This document shows, piece after piece, positions 44,398 through 54,283 of a stretch of DNA of 64,000 nucleotides. The notes under the pieces are model-generated. The model worked only from the letters and a program-made list of their open reading frames with translations, searched no databases and was not told the DNA's origin. The position numbers and the translations under genes are program-made. Origin of the DNA: Bacteroidetes bacterium UBA6183. Lineage in GTDB: Bacteria; Bacteroidota; Bacteroidia; UKL13-3. The stretch covers positions 29,339 through 93,338 of the forward strand of contig DITN01000065.1 of assembly GCA_002422865.1 (NCBI GenBank). The letters are read 5' to 3'. Every line of letters starts with the position of its first letter. The first letter of the stretch is position 1.

Positions 44398-47300
44398 TTA
44401 TTCAACCACAATACGTTTTACCAATTTGTTTTTGCTGTGTTGAAGCTCTATTAAATAAATCCCTTTATTTAATGTGCTTATATCAATACTATGTGTTTGT
44501 ATGCCGGTTGCAAGGTTTATATTTTGGCTGTGCACCACTTGTCCTAACATGTTTACAATACGCACTTCCGCATTACCATTTTCTAGGCCTTCTAACCTAA
44601 CATTAACGGCAGTTTTAGCAGGAATAGGGTAAACGCTTAAGTTTCTGATGCCAGATGCTTCATTTAATCCAACCGCAGGAGCAACGTTGACAAGCAATGT
44701 ACTTGCCACACTCTGGCAGCCAGCACTTGTACGTGAACTTACTAATAAAGTAGCAGTATCAACTACATTAAACCTAGCACTAATTGTTGCAGTGTTATTA
44801 CCACTTAATATAGTTCCTTTACCTGCAGCAATACTCCAAACATACGTTAAACCTGTTTCGGCAGTTACATTGTAGTTGTTGGCTTCACCACGTATAGGTG
44901 CCAAGGTGCCTGTTATGCTACCAACAATTGGGCGAGCCAATAAACCGTAAGTTTTGTTTAGCGATTCGTTAGAAGAGCAGCCACCGGAAGTTGTGATTAC
45001 AGAGTAAGCACCTGAATCAGTTGCGTTATATACTTTAGCGTTTGCACCGTTAATGGTATTTCCGTTTTTGTACCATTGATTTCCGCTATTTGCACTTGAT
45101 GTAAGTGTGGCCGATGCTCCTGTGCAGAATGCATTACCGACTACATTTGATGTTATGGTTGGTGTAGTAGGTTTAGCATCGATACGCACATTTAAACTAG
45201 ACGAATTTTCGCAAGTTCCGTTAAAATTTGCTAAGCGATAAGTTGCATTTTGTGTAGCATAAATTTGTTGCACATTTTGTGCAATCAACACATCGTTTGC
45301 ATACCATCTTAACGTTCCGGTACTATCTGTAACCAATAACACACTATCTCCAACACATAATGCAGTTGAACCATTAGCTCTAATGTTTGGCATGCTAGGT
45401 TTATCGACAACAGTAATGTAGTTGTTTAATGTAATACTATCTGCTCCACTTGCGTTGCTAGATTTGAGTTTAACACTATATGTGCCCGGTAAATTGTATG
45501 TTACAATAGGATTTCTTTGTGTTGATATAGTTTGGTTAGCTCCTGTAAAATTCCATTCCCATGCAGTAGGGTAGTTACTTGATTTATCTGTAAAAGCAAC
45601 TGGTTCTCCTACACAAGCTATTGTTCTTGACTCGAAATTAGCCACTGGTTTTAGTAAGGTACCATCAACACTAATGTTGTCAATAAATAAATTATTACCA
45701 AAGAAATTGTAGCTCTCAAATTTGAGTGTAACGCTTGATTGTCCGGCAAATTGAGCCAATGAAATGGTTTTACATCCAGAACCTGCCCCACCGCACCATT
45801 CTGATGAAGTGGTAGGGCTGAATGTGTTGCTCGAAACGGCCGTAGCAAAGCTGGCTGTACCATCTTCTCCAAATCCTTGTAATCTTATCCATGTAGCTCC
45901 ACAGTTTGTGCTGGCGTAAACAATCAAACTGTCTGATGGGTTTTGTGGATATAATGCGTAGGAATGTTTGAAGGTTAAATTAACATTTGTATGTGTACTC
46001 AAGTTTAATGCAGGAGCAATAAGTCCATCTCTTTGCCCAACAGAGCTGTATTCAAATAGGTTAATCCCGATTGATGTGGTGCCGGGAGTATTACCACCTG
46101 TGTTATATAGTGCCCATGTTGTGCCGGCATCAGGGTTTTGTACACCCCACGAATTTAAGGTTGGCGAGTTACTTTCAAATGTTTCGAAAAACGGAAGCGA
46201 TTTTCCACCAACAGTAATGTACTCTGTTTTATAAATAGAATCTGTTCCTAAAGCACCACTTATTTTTAATGATACAGGATAAATGCCAGGTGTATTATAG
46301 GTAATGGTTGGGTTGGTAGCTGTTGATGTTGAGGGTGTTCCACCAGGGAACGACCATAAACGCTGAGACACAGGGCCTGTAGAGGCATCAGTAAATGTTA
46401 CTGTTTGGCCAACGCATAAAATATTTTTACTTGCTGTAAATTGAGCCATTGCTTTTTCAACACCATTGCTAATTAGTAAAGAATAAGCTTGATTGCCACC
46501 AACCAAGGTTCCTTTATTAGTTACGGTTAAAGTGTAAATTCCTGCGGTAGGGGCTACAATATTAATCATCTCTACATTGTCGCGGTTGTTATCTCCTGTA
46601 GTGGCTGCATTTGCAGGGGTTGCAGGATCTAAAATGTAGGGCATGTACACAGTGTTGTCACTATTTCTGGTTAAACGAATGTCTAAATCATTTACCAACA
46701 TTCTGGTTGTGTTATCCAAAAAGTTTGATGCCACGGGAGTTCCCGGTCTGTCTGTCCAGCAGATGGTAACCTTTAAAGGTTTACCTGCATCAGCACTAAA
46801 CTGCACGGTTTGTGTAGTTCCGGATGTTAATATTCTTTCTTCAAGTTTGTTAATAGCGGAGTCGTTTATAAATTTAACAGCAGATGCTGTATTCATCAAA
46901 CCCCAACCAAATCTGTAATCAGGTCCTATTGCCAAACCGGCCTCATCTGCGGTATGAATTACTAGCCCTTTTAAACTGGCAGCACGCATGTATTTGCTTT
47001 TACGAGCAAAATAGTGCTGCTGAACCAACAATAATGAGCCTGATGCGGCTGGCGTAGCCATTGATGTTCCACTAATTGTGGCGTAAGCACTATTGCTTCC
47101 ACTGTAGGGAGAATAAATAGAAACACCTGGGCTTACAATATCCGGCTTAATACGTCCGTCATCTGTTGGTCCCCAACCACTAAATGAACTCATAACAACA
47201 TCACTAGCTTTGGTCCAACCATTACCGGTGTTGCCTCCAATTTTATTCGCAGCACCAACGGTTAAAATATTTTTAGCAGTACTGTATGTAGAAACACAAT

Positions 47301-48183
47301 CGTAACCTGCAGCACCACCATCTTTTAGTGGGGCAGTACCTGTTCCTAGAGTTCCATCAGCATGGTACCATGTGGTTGTTCCTGATAAGTTTTCTCCTCT
47401 GTCGTTACCGGCAGCTTTGCATATTAAATAGTTAGGATAATCAAATGCAATTTGGTCCCAATCTTGTGCCTGATCATTGTACCATCCAAACTTGTAATCT
47501 TCTACAGTACTAATAAATCTATCTCCATACCATTCCCAACGCGATTGACCATCATCATAATACCAACCGCAGATGTTTCCGTATGAGTGGTTTGATATTA
47601 ACATGCCAGAAGCCGCAGCTTGAGTCATTTCAAAATCATCACTATTCCAATCGTAAGCCTTTATGCTGGCTTGGTAAGCCATTCCTTTAGCGTTTGCCTC
47701 AATACCACTAGCAATCATAGTTCCGGCAACATGTGTGGCGTGGTCGCTTAACTGTGTAGAACCATCCGTTTGTGTAGCACGGCCTGTTAGTTCTTGGTGT
47801 GCTACCCTTACAGCACCGCCATCCCAAATGCCTAAGCGGTTTGGCATATTTGCTCCGGTTAAACTTGCACCTAAAGTGCCTCCCGGCCAAACTTTATTAG
47901 TAGATAGGGTTCTTCCCGCACCAATATTAAATGTGGTGTTGTAAACAATTTGTCCTGTACTCGTAACGTACATAGCTTGTTTAATACTTCCATTGGCAAA
48001 TTCGGTTCGTGCTTGTAGGTTTCGTTCTTCAAGGGTTCGTTGAAGTTCAACTTGCCTTAAAATTCCTTTTTCGTACAAAACAACATCCAAGGGCTTGTTG
48101 GTTAAATTAGATTGAGGTGCTAACTGAGCCATAGCAGGGACCAATGAAGCGCCTAACAAAAAGGTAAGTATACTTTTTCTCAT
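44398..48183 (-). CDS. Secreted subtilisin-like (S8) serine protease with PKD domains and T9SS domain
   Basis: A 1261-residue exported protease; the signal ends at AMAQ. The S8 catalytic residues are Asp121 (IWDGG), His148 (DHATHVAG), Asn260 (AAGND) and Ser374 (SGTSMATP), all intact. Then a P-domain-like beta-sandwich (about 450-600), PKD modules (ASKNILCVGQTVTFTDAS; RTIACVGEPVAFTDKSS), a MAM/jellyroll-type region between them with a CGATW motif, Ig-like modules, and a type A sorting domain (LSVYPIPAKTAV; YPIP instead of YPNP) at the end. A surface or secreted protease that likely digests external protein. The small gene at 48208 precedes it by 24 bases. Confidence 0.93.
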   Translation of the reverse strand: MRKSILTFLLGASLVPAMAQLAPQSNLTNKPLDVVLYEKGILRQVELQRTLEERNLQARTEFANGSIKQAMYVTSTGQIVYNTTFNIGAGRTLSTNKVWPGGTLGASLTGANMPNRLGIWDGGAVRVAHQELTGRATQTDGSTQLSDHATHVAGTMIASGIEANAKGMAYQASIKAYDWNSDDFEMTQAAASGMLISNHSYGNICGWYYDDGQSRWEWYGDRFISTVEDYKFGWYNDQAQDWDQIAFDYPNYLICKAAGNDRGENLSGTTTWYHADGTLGTGTAPLKDGGAAGYDCVSTYSTAKNILTVGAANKIGGNTGNGWTKASDVVMSSFSGWGPTDDGRIKPDIVSPGVSIYSPYSGSNSAYATISGTSMATPAASGSLLLVQQHYFARKSKYMRAASLKGLVIHTADEAGLAIGPDYRFGWGLMNTASAVKFINDSAINKLEERILTSGTTQTVQFSADAGKPLKVTICWTDRPGTPVASNFLDNTTRMLVNDLDIRLTRNSDNTVYMPYILDPATPANAATTGDNNRDNVEMINIVAPTAGIYTLTVTNKGTLVGGNQAYSLLISNGVEKAMAQFTASKNILCVGQTVTFTDASTGPVSQRLWSFPGGTPSTSTATNPTITYNTPGIYPVSLKISGALGTDSIYKTEYITVGGKSLPFFETFESNSPTLNSWGVQNPDAGTTWALYNTGGNTPGTTSIGINLFEYSSVGQRDGLIAPALNLSTHTNVNLTFKHSYALYPQNPSDSLIVYASTNCGATWIRLQGFGEDGTASFATAVSSNTFSPTTSSEWCGGAGSGCKTISLAQFAGQSSVTLKFESYNFFGNNLFIDNISVDGTLLKPVANFESRTIACVGEPVAFTDKSSNYPTAWEWNFTGANQTISTQRNPIVTYNLPGTYSVKLKSSNASGADSITLNNYITVVDKPSMPNIRANGSTALCVGDSVLLVTDSTGTLRWYANDVLIAQNVQQIYATQNATYRLANFNGTCENSSSLNVRIDAKPTTPTITSNVVGNAFCTGASATLTSSANSGNQWYKNGNTINGANAKVYNATDSGAYSVITTSGGCSSNESLNKTYGLLARPIVGSITGTLAPIRGEANNYNVTAETGLTYVWSIAAGKGTILSGNNTATISARFNVVDTATLLVSSRTSAGCQSVASTLLVNVAPAVGLNEASGIRNLSVYPIPAKTAVNVRLEGLENGNAEVRIVNMLGQVVHSQNINLATGIQTHSIDISTLNKGIYLIELQHSKNKLVKRIVVE

Positions 48184-48207
48184 ATTAAAATAGTTTGTCT
48201 GTTGGTG

Positions 48208-48687
48208 TTAGTTTATGATTCTTTTTGAAGTACCTAATATTTTTTCTTTAGGCAATACATGTTGTGTATTCACTTCAAATTGATACCATTGTTTTTGATA
48301 AAAAATTTTACCCTGTGCCACAATCGAAATAGAATGTCCTGTTTCAGCTGCGTCACACCTGATTTCTAATAACGGCAAAAGTCTTTTGTTTTGGATAAAG
48401 GTAGTATTGTTGTTGTCAATCATCAATACTTGTATTCTATTGTTTCTGAAAGTTGTGTCAGTTAACAAGTTTTCAGGTATGCTGTTAATCTGTATAAGTC
48501 GGTTATCTGTTGATAAAAGGGCAATGTTAATGGCATTGTTAATCCATTCTATTTTTTGGCCTTTTATTTTAAAGGGTACAGTTTTCTTTTGGTGGTTAAT
48601 TAATTTAACCGAACCATTATTACTGTCAGTAAACGCACTTAAACAGATGATTAGGAGTACTAATGATATTTTATTTCTATTCAGCAT
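48208..48687 (-). CDS. Small exported protein upstream of the S8 protease
   Basis: A 159-residue protein with a signal peptide (KISLVLLIICLSAFTDS). Beta-rich mature part with no known motif. Downstream is the S8 protease, 24 bases away, so they are probably co-transcribed; a partner or inhibitor role is conceivable but only from position. ATG 48687 chosen; the TTG nine bases upstream falls in the -7 box. Confidence 0.62.
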   Translation of the reverse strand: MLNRNKISLVLLIICLSAFTDSNNGSVKLINHQKKTVPFKIKGQKIEWINNAINIALLSTDNRLIQINSIPENLLTDTTFRNNRIQVLMIDNNNTTFIQNKRLLPLLEIRCDAAETGHSISIVAQGKIFYQKQWYQFEVNTQHVLPKEKILGTSKRIIN

Positions 48688-48693
48688 GGTAGT

Positions 48694-48701
48694 CAAATGT
48701 A
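48694..48701 (-). promoter_or_regulatory. Bacteroidota -7 box (TACATTTG), possibly leaderless
   Basis: On minus, perfect TAnnTTTG ending only 6 bases before ATG 48687. With the usual 5-8 bases from box to transcription start, the mRNA would begin at or next to the start codon. Confidence 0.5.
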
Positions 48702-48787
48702 CACATTTTGTACTAATTTTCGTGCCAATTTTATAACTTCACAAATAAGGTATTAATTTGTAAACTTCATATTAAAATATATTCGGT

Positions 48788-49492
48788 TTGAAACAACATA
48801 TCCCTAATGCAATAACCTCGGCTAACTTGCTGTTTGGTTGTTTGTCCATTTTAAACGCAATACAAGGTGATTTAGTCATGGCATCTATATATATCGGTAT
48901 TTCTGCTGTTATGGATTTTTTTGACGGATTTGTGGCACGTTTGCTAAATGTAAGTGGTGAGTTGGGCAAGCAACTCGACTCGTTGGCTGATGTGGTAAGT
49001 TTTGGGGTTGCTCCCGGTTTTATCTTTTACAGTATTGCAGGTAAATGTTTTGGAGAAGGTTTTTGCATCAATCAATACACCTTTTTGTTAATTCCTGTTT
49101 TTTCGGCCATCAGGTTAGCCAAATTTAATTTAGATACACGCCAAAGCGATAGTTTTATTGGTGTACCAACACCTGCTAATGCCATGTTTATTGCTAGTTT
49201 ACCACTTATTTTAAGTAATGATACCTATGGTATCTCCACACTTATAGAACACCGTTGGTTCTTAACAGTATTCCCACTTTTATCAGCTTATTTACTGGTT
49301 GCCGAACTTCCTCTGCTAGCGCTTAAATTTAAACAGTTTAAATTTAAGGGTAATGAGGCCAGGTTTATTTTAATACTCGGATGTATCATAAGTGTCTCCA
49401 TTTTTAAGTTTGCAGGCATCGCTTTTAGTATTATCATTTACATTCTAATTTCTGTTATCAACAATATCATCACTAAAGCTAGGGTAAATTAA
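48788..49492 (+). CDS. pssA: CDP-diacylglycerol-serine O-phosphatidyltransferase
   Basis: A 234-residue CDP-alcohol phosphatidyltransferase, most likely phosphatidylserine synthase. The complete motif D46-G-x2-A-R51-x8-G60-x3-D64-x3-D68 is present. Six to eight membrane helices. It begins with TTG (KQHIPNAITSANLLFGC is the family N-terminus and no ATG is in frame upstream). Uses CDP-diacylglycerol from CdsA. PgsA-like alternatives are less likely given the N-terminus. Confidence 0.9.
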   Translation: MKQHIPNAITSANLLFGCLSILNAIQGDLVMASIYIGISAVMDFFDGFVARLLNVSGELGKQLDSLADVVSFGVAPGFIFYSIAGKCFGEGFCINQYTFLLIPVFSAIRLAKFNLDTRQSDSFIGVPTPANAMFIASLPLILSNDTYGISTLIEHRWFLTVFPLLSAYLLVAELPLLALKFKQFKFKGNEARFILILGCIISVSIFKFAGIAFSIIIYILISVINNIITKARVN

Positions 49493-49583
49493 TCTACCAT
49501 AGGCCTGATGCATCCAAATCATCAAACCCGATATATTAAACAGTAACTTGTATGGATATTAAACGAAATAATTTAGTTGCAAT

Positions 49584-50858
49584 ATGTTTAAAGTAATTCG
49601 TCTAAGTGCGTTGATTTTGCTGTGTAATTTTACGCTGCATGCACAAAACATAAACTATGCACGTAAAGTAATTAACGATTTATGTGCTCCCGAAATGTAC
49701 GGACGTGGTTATGTGAAAAAGGGTGATAATATTGCTGCGAAATACATCAGGGAGGAATTGAAGGCTGCAAAGTTAAAATCATTCACGGCTGAGTATTTTC
49801 AGGAATTTGGTTTTCCGGTAAGTGTATACGAAAATGAGGTTAAAGTAATAGTTGATGACCATGGATTAATTCCAGGCGAGCATTTTATTATTTCGGCTGG
49901 CTGTCCTCCTGTTGATGGGGTATTTAAATTACTCTGGATTGATAGCGCTACGATTGATAATCAGGCGGCATTTAATCAAATAGAGAAACAGATTTCACGA
50001 CAAACATTTGTTGTTGTTGGTGAGGTGAAATATCAAAAAATAAATCACCCTGAAAGACTTAAACAAATTACCTCTAACGAGTTTAACGCGAGGGGAATTA
50101 TTTATGCTGCCGAAAAAAAATTGACATGGAGTGTATCTACCAAATGGGATCAATTTGCAACTATTTTTGTGAAAGAAGGTATTTTGAAACCATTTCAAAC
50201 CAGTGCTAAAATTACTATAGCCGCTCAGATAAAAAGCCACGCTACCCAAAATGTGATTGCTTATGTGGAGGGTAGCAAATACAAAGATTCATTTGTAGTT
50301 TTCACCGCGCATTACGACCATTTAGGCATGATGGGTAAAGAGGCAATTTTTCCGGGTGCAAATGATAATGCCAGTGGTGTGGCCATGTTATTGGATTTGG
50401 CTAATTATTACAGCAAAAATAAACCCGAATATAGTGTGGTATTTATGTTTTTTGCAGGCGAAGAAGCCGGATTGTTTGGGTCGTATTATTACACGCAAAA
50501 TCCATTGTTTCCGCTTAAGCAGATTTCACTGTTGTTAAATTTAGATTTAATGGGCACGGGTGATAAAGGCTTAACAGCCGTTAATGCAACAGTATTTCCG
50601 GATGAGTTTCAGGAATTACAACTAGTAAATATGGATGGTGATTTTTTACCAACCATAGCGTCACGCGGCAAAGCACAAAACAGCGACCATCACTACTTTA
50701 CAGAGAATGGAGTAAGATCGTTTTTCTTTTATTTAATGGGTGATTATCATTTTTATCATGATGTTGATGACAAAGCTGATGCCCTGCCATTAAGTAAATA
50801 CAACGAAGCATTCAAACTCATTCAAAAATTTGCTGATCATTATCAAAAGGGCGAATAG
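49584..50858 (+). CDS. M28 family zinc aminopeptidase
   Basis: A 424-residue exported metallopeptidase; the signal ends at TLHA. Di-zinc site: His243 and Asp261 (AHYDHLG, GANDNASG), Glu293-Glu294 (AGEEAGLFGS), Asp321 (LNLDLMG), His392 (YHFYHDVDD). The N-terminal 220 residues carry a PA-like insert region. No T9SS domain, so it should act in the periplasm on peptides. Likely takes up the products of secreted proteases such as the S8 enzyme. Confidence 0.92.
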   Translation: MFKVIRLSALILLCNFTLHAQNINYARKVINDLCAPEMYGRGYVKKGDNIAAKYIREELKAAKLKSFTAEYFQEFGFPVSVYENEVKVIVDDHGLIPGEHFIISAGCPPVDGVFKLLWIDSATIDNQAAFNQIEKQISRQTFVVVGEVKYQKINHPERLKQITSNEFNARGIIYAAEKKLTWSVSTKWDQFATIFVKEGILKPFQTSAKITIAAQIKSHATQNVIAYVEGSKYKDSFVVFTAHYDHLGMMGKEAIFPGANDNASGVAMLLDLANYYSKNKPEYSVVFMFFAGEEAGLFGSYYYTQNPLFPLKQISLLLNLDLMGTGDKGLTAVNATVFPDEFQELQLVNMDGDFLPTIASRGKAQNSDHHYFTENGVRSFFFYLMGDYHFYHDVDDKADALPLSKYNEAFKLIQKFADHYQKGE

Positions 50859-50866
50859 CTATTGTT

Positions 50867-50890
50867 TATGCACTTAAAGGTGCATATTTT
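50867..50890 (+). terminator. Weak terminator after the M28 gene
   Basis: TATGCAC (50867-50873) pairs with GTGCATA (50880-50886), then T4. Confidence 0.55.
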
Positions 50891-50943
50891 ACAGTTGTTT
50901 AACTGCTTCAAAAGCCTTAAAATTACCGAAACAAATTTACCCT

Positions 50944-52476
50944 ATGTCAGTTTTTGGTTCACTTGTAACATGGTATTTAAAAAAACGGATTCCTTTTATT
51001 GAAGAAATGATGGAACGTCCGGGCGATACACAAATGCAGGTATTTCAAAAACTAATTAACCAAGCCCGCTATACTGAGTGGGGTATTCAATACGATTATC
51101 GTTCCATAAAAAGTATACACGATTTTAAGCAACGTGTACCCATAGGTAATTACGAAACGCACAAGCCATACATTGACAGAATGATGAAAGGGGAGCAAAA
51201 TTTATTGTGGCCTACAGATGTCACGTGGTTTGCAAAATCAAGCGGTACTACATCAGCTAAAAGTAAATTTATTCCTGTAACCTTCGATTCGTTGGAGGAG
51301 TGCCATTTTCAAGGGGGTAAAGATGCATTGATGTTTTATCAACTGCAACGTGAAAGTAGTAAAATATTTGCAGGGAAAGGTTTAATCATGGGCGGCAGTC
51401 ATCAAATTAATAAGTTTCATGAGGGCGAATCTTATTATGGCGATTTAAGTGCCGTGATGATGCAAAACATGCCTTTTTGGGCGCAGTACTTTCGTACTCC
51501 CGATTTAAGCATTGCCATCATGGATAATTGGGATGAGAAGATCGAAAAGATGGCCTTGGCTACCTTAAGTGAAGATGTTACCAGCATAAGTGGGGTGCCA
51601 ACATGGACCTTAGTTTTGATTGATAAAATTTTTGAGATAACCGGTAAAAATAACTTGGCAGAGGTATGGCCAAACCTGGAATTATATATACATGGTGGAG
51701 TAAGTTTTGTTCCGTATCAAAATCGATTTAAGTCACTTATTCGTTCATCAAATATGAACTATTTGGAAACATACAATGCCAGTGAAGGGTTTTTAGGTAT
51801 ACAAGATGAATTAGGAAGAGAGGACATGTTATTGATGTTGGACTACGGTATTTTTTATGAGTTTATGCCCATGAGTGAATACGGCAAAGACCACCCGGTA
51901 ACATATACCATTGATGAAGTAAAACCCAACGAAAATTATGCGCTTGTAATTAGTACAAATGCCGGTTTATGGCGATATATTATTGGCGATACGGTTAAGT
52001 TTACACAGTTATACCCGCATCGTTTTAAAATCACTGGACGAACCAAACATTTTATAAATGCTTTTGGCGAAGAGTTGGTGATTGAAAATGCCGATTATGC
52101 CATTGCACAATGTTGTGCCGAACTGAACTTAAAAGTAATTGATTACACGGCAGCTCCTGTGCATTTTGAAAAAGAAACAATTGGTACACACCAGTGGCTT
52201 ATTGAGTTTGAACACATGCCAGATAGCATGGAGTTGTTTACCGCCACTTTAGATAATTATTTAAAACAAACTAATAGCGACTATGAAGCCAAACGTTATA
52301 AAGATATGGCTATGGTTATGCCAAGGGTTCATGCCGTATCGCGTGGCACTTTTTATAATTGGATGAAAAAAAATGGCAAACTTGGAGGGCAACATAAAGT
52401 TCCTCGTTTGGCCAATACAAGAGAATATATTGACGACATCTTAGCCACATTAACAGCACAATCTTATGAAAAATAA
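50944..52476 (+). CDS. GH3-family acyl-adenylating amido synthetase
   Basis: A 510-residue member of the GH3 superfamily, better known in plants where GH3 enzymes join amino acids to auxin or jasmonate by way of acyl-AMP. The ATP-phosphate loop SSGTTSAKSKF is at residues 99-109; further family features are SGVPTW, ETYNASEGFLGIQ, YALVISTNAGLWRYIIGDTV and ITGRTKHFINAFGEEL. The bacterial substrate is unknown. The stop lies 11 bases inside the next gene. Confidence 0.9.
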   Translation: MSVFGSLVTWYLKKRIPFIEEMMERPGDTQMQVFQKLINQARYTEWGIQYDYRSIKSIHDFKQRVPIGNYETHKPYIDRMMKGEQNLLWPTDVTWFAKSSGTTSAKSKFIPVTFDSLEECHFQGGKDALMFYQLQRESSKIFAGKGLIMGGSHQINKFHEGESYYGDLSAVMMQNMPFWAQYFRTPDLSIAIMDNWDEKIEKMALATLSEDVTSISGVPTWTLVLIDKIFEITGKNNLAEVWPNLELYIHGGVSFVPYQNRFKSLIRSSNMNYLETYNASEGFLGIQDELGREDMLLMLDYGIFYEFMPMSEYGKDHPVTYTIDEVKPNENYALVISTNAGLWRYIIGDTVKFTQLYPHRFKITGRTKHFINAFGEELVIENADYAIAQCCAELNLKVIDYTAAPVHFEKETIGTHQWLIEFEHMPDSMELFTATLDNYLKQTNSDYEAKRYKDMAMVMPRVHAVSRGTFYNWMKKNGKLGGQHKVPRLANTREYIDDILATLTAQSYEK

Positions 52477-54274
52477 TATATATTTATTAGTTGTTTTATT
52501 CACCATTTTAGTTGGATTTAACCATACTCTTTTTGCTCAAGAAAGTATTGAAAAAGGAAATGCTTTCTATGATTATTTTCAATTTAAAGAGGCCATCAAA
52601 GAATATGAATTTGCATTAAAAAACAACCGTACCACAAAAAATGAAGCACACGTTTTAAAAAGACTTGCCTACAGTTATTTATATACTTTTCAATACTCAA
52701 AAGCAGAGACAAAGTTTAACGAGTTGGTTTTATTAGGTGATAAAAAAGCAAGTCCTGAAGTTTATTTAGATTATGGTAATGTGCTTAAAATTCAAGGAAA
52801 ATACGATAAAGCGCGCGATCAATTTAATTATTACAACACGCTTATGAAGTCTGATTCATACAGCGCATTTTTAACGCGATCATTAAATTGGGCCATAAAA
52901 AACAAAGACTCTGTTAGAACAAAAACATACGTTGGTGTAACCAATATTGATGTAAGCGGACAAAGTTTGGGGTATTGTTTTTTTGATAACGGATTGATTT
53001 ATGCCCATGCAAAAGACACCAACTATAACGAGTTCACCACCTTGTTTGATTTAGGTTTTATTACCAAAACAGATTCTGTAACTTTTACCAAAGGTGATGA
53101 TGTGGTAAGTGATATTAATTTCCCTTTTAATGAAGGATCACCGTGCTTATCACCTGATGGCGAAACCTTGTATTTTACTGCAACCGGAGCTAAAGTAAAA
53201 GAAGGAGAAGTGCGCAAGTCGGGTAGCGGACAAACCAGTGCTGATGGAGTAAGTAACCTAAGGTTATACAGCAGCAAGCTTGATAATGGTAAGTTTTCTA
53301 CCATAATAGAGTTGTCGTTTAACGATAAGAATTTTAATTATATTCACCCAACAGTAAGTGCTGACGGCAACACGTTATATTTTGCAAGCGATATGCCCGG
53401 AGGATACGGTGGGCTTGATATTTACAAAACTACTCTTAATAATGATGGCACTTGGACAACACCAATTAACTTAGGTGAAAAAGTAAACACAACCGAACAA
53501 GAAGGATTCCCATTCTTGATTGGCGATAAATTATACTTTGCATCTAAAGGTCATGTTGGCTATGGCGGGTACGATATATTTGTAACCACCATTGGCAATA
53601 ATTTTACACTTTCAAATCCACAAAACTTGGGTAAACCATTTAACAGCAGCAAAGATGATATGGCTTACATATCCGATAAAGATGGTGTTACAGGTTATTT
53701 ATCATCAAACAGAGATAGCGACAATGGCATTGACAAGGTGTATTACTTTAACAACAATTATACTCCGGTTCCTAAAAAAACAGTTTTACCTAAAACAGAT
53801 ACCACTATGGTTGCAATAGCCAAGGTAGAACCTACATTGAAGAAAGATGTTGTAAAAGAGGTAACCGCACCCAATAATGTGGTAGAAAAGAACAAAACAG
53901 TGGTAGCAGCTAAAACCGAAAAGAAAATGGTGTTGTTACAAAAGGCCTATTTTACTTTTAACAGCAGCAATTTGCCAGCAGATTTGTCAACGTTTAAAGA
54001 AGTATTGGCCCAATGGCAAAAAGATAAAAATGCCGTGATAGAAATTGTTGCATCAACCGATTGTCGTGGTTCTGAGGAGTACAACCTTACATTGTCGAGG
54101 AAACGTGCGGTAAATGCGCAAAAATATTTTACACAAAGAGGTGTGCCTGCAAGTAAAATAATTGCAATTGGTGTGGGCGAAAATATAACGGAACCCAATT
54201 GTGATGACTGCGATAAATGTACCGAAGAAATGCATCAAGCCAATCGTAAGGTGCAGTTAATGTTAAGAAGATAA
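52466..54274 (+). CDS. PorE-like OmpA-family protein with PD40 beta-propeller
   Basis: A 602-residue exported protein. Order: signal ending LFAQ, TPR-like helices (about 25-150), a PD40/WD40-like propeller with repeats of SPDGETLYFTA, SADGNTLYFASDMPGGYGGLDIY and GFPFLIGDKLYFASKGHVGYGGYDIF, a Lys/Thr/Val-rich linker (about 430-485), and an OmpA peptidoglycan-binding domain (STDCRGSEEYNLTLSRKRA). The layout resembles PorE, which ties the T9SS to peptidoglycan, but PorE is a lipoprotein with a carboxypeptidase-regulatory-like domain, and both are missing here. Overlaps the GH3 gene by 11 bases. Confidence 0.88.
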   Translation: MKNNIYLLVVLFTILVGFNHTLFAQESIEKGNAFYDYFQFKEAIKEYEFALKNNRTTKNEAHVLKRLAYSYLYTFQYSKAETKFNELVLLGDKKASPEVYLDYGNVLKIQGKYDKARDQFNYYNTLMKSDSYSAFLTRSLNWAIKNKDSVRTKTYVGVTNIDVSGQSLGYCFFDNGLIYAHAKDTNYNEFTTLFDLGFITKTDSVTFTKGDDVVSDINFPFNEGSPCLSPDGETLYFTATGAKVKEGEVRKSGSGQTSADGVSNLRLYSSKLDNGKFSTIIELSFNDKNFNYIHPTVSADGNTLYFASDMPGGYGGLDIYKTTLNNDGTWTTPINLGEKVNTTEQEGFPFLIGDKLYFASKGHVGYGGYDIFVTTIGNNFTLSNPQNLGKPFNSSKDDMAYISDKDGVTGYLSSNRDSDNGIDKVYYFNNNYTPVPKKTVLPKTDTTMVAIAKVEPTLKKDVVKEVTAPNNVVEKNKTVVAAKTEKKMVLLQKAYFTFNSSNLPADLSTFKEVLAQWQKDKNAVIEIVASTDCRGSEEYNLTLSRKRAVNAQKYFTQRGVPASKIIAIGVGENITEPNCDDCDKCTEEMHQANRKVQLMLRR

Positions 54275-54283
54275 TTTTTGGCG

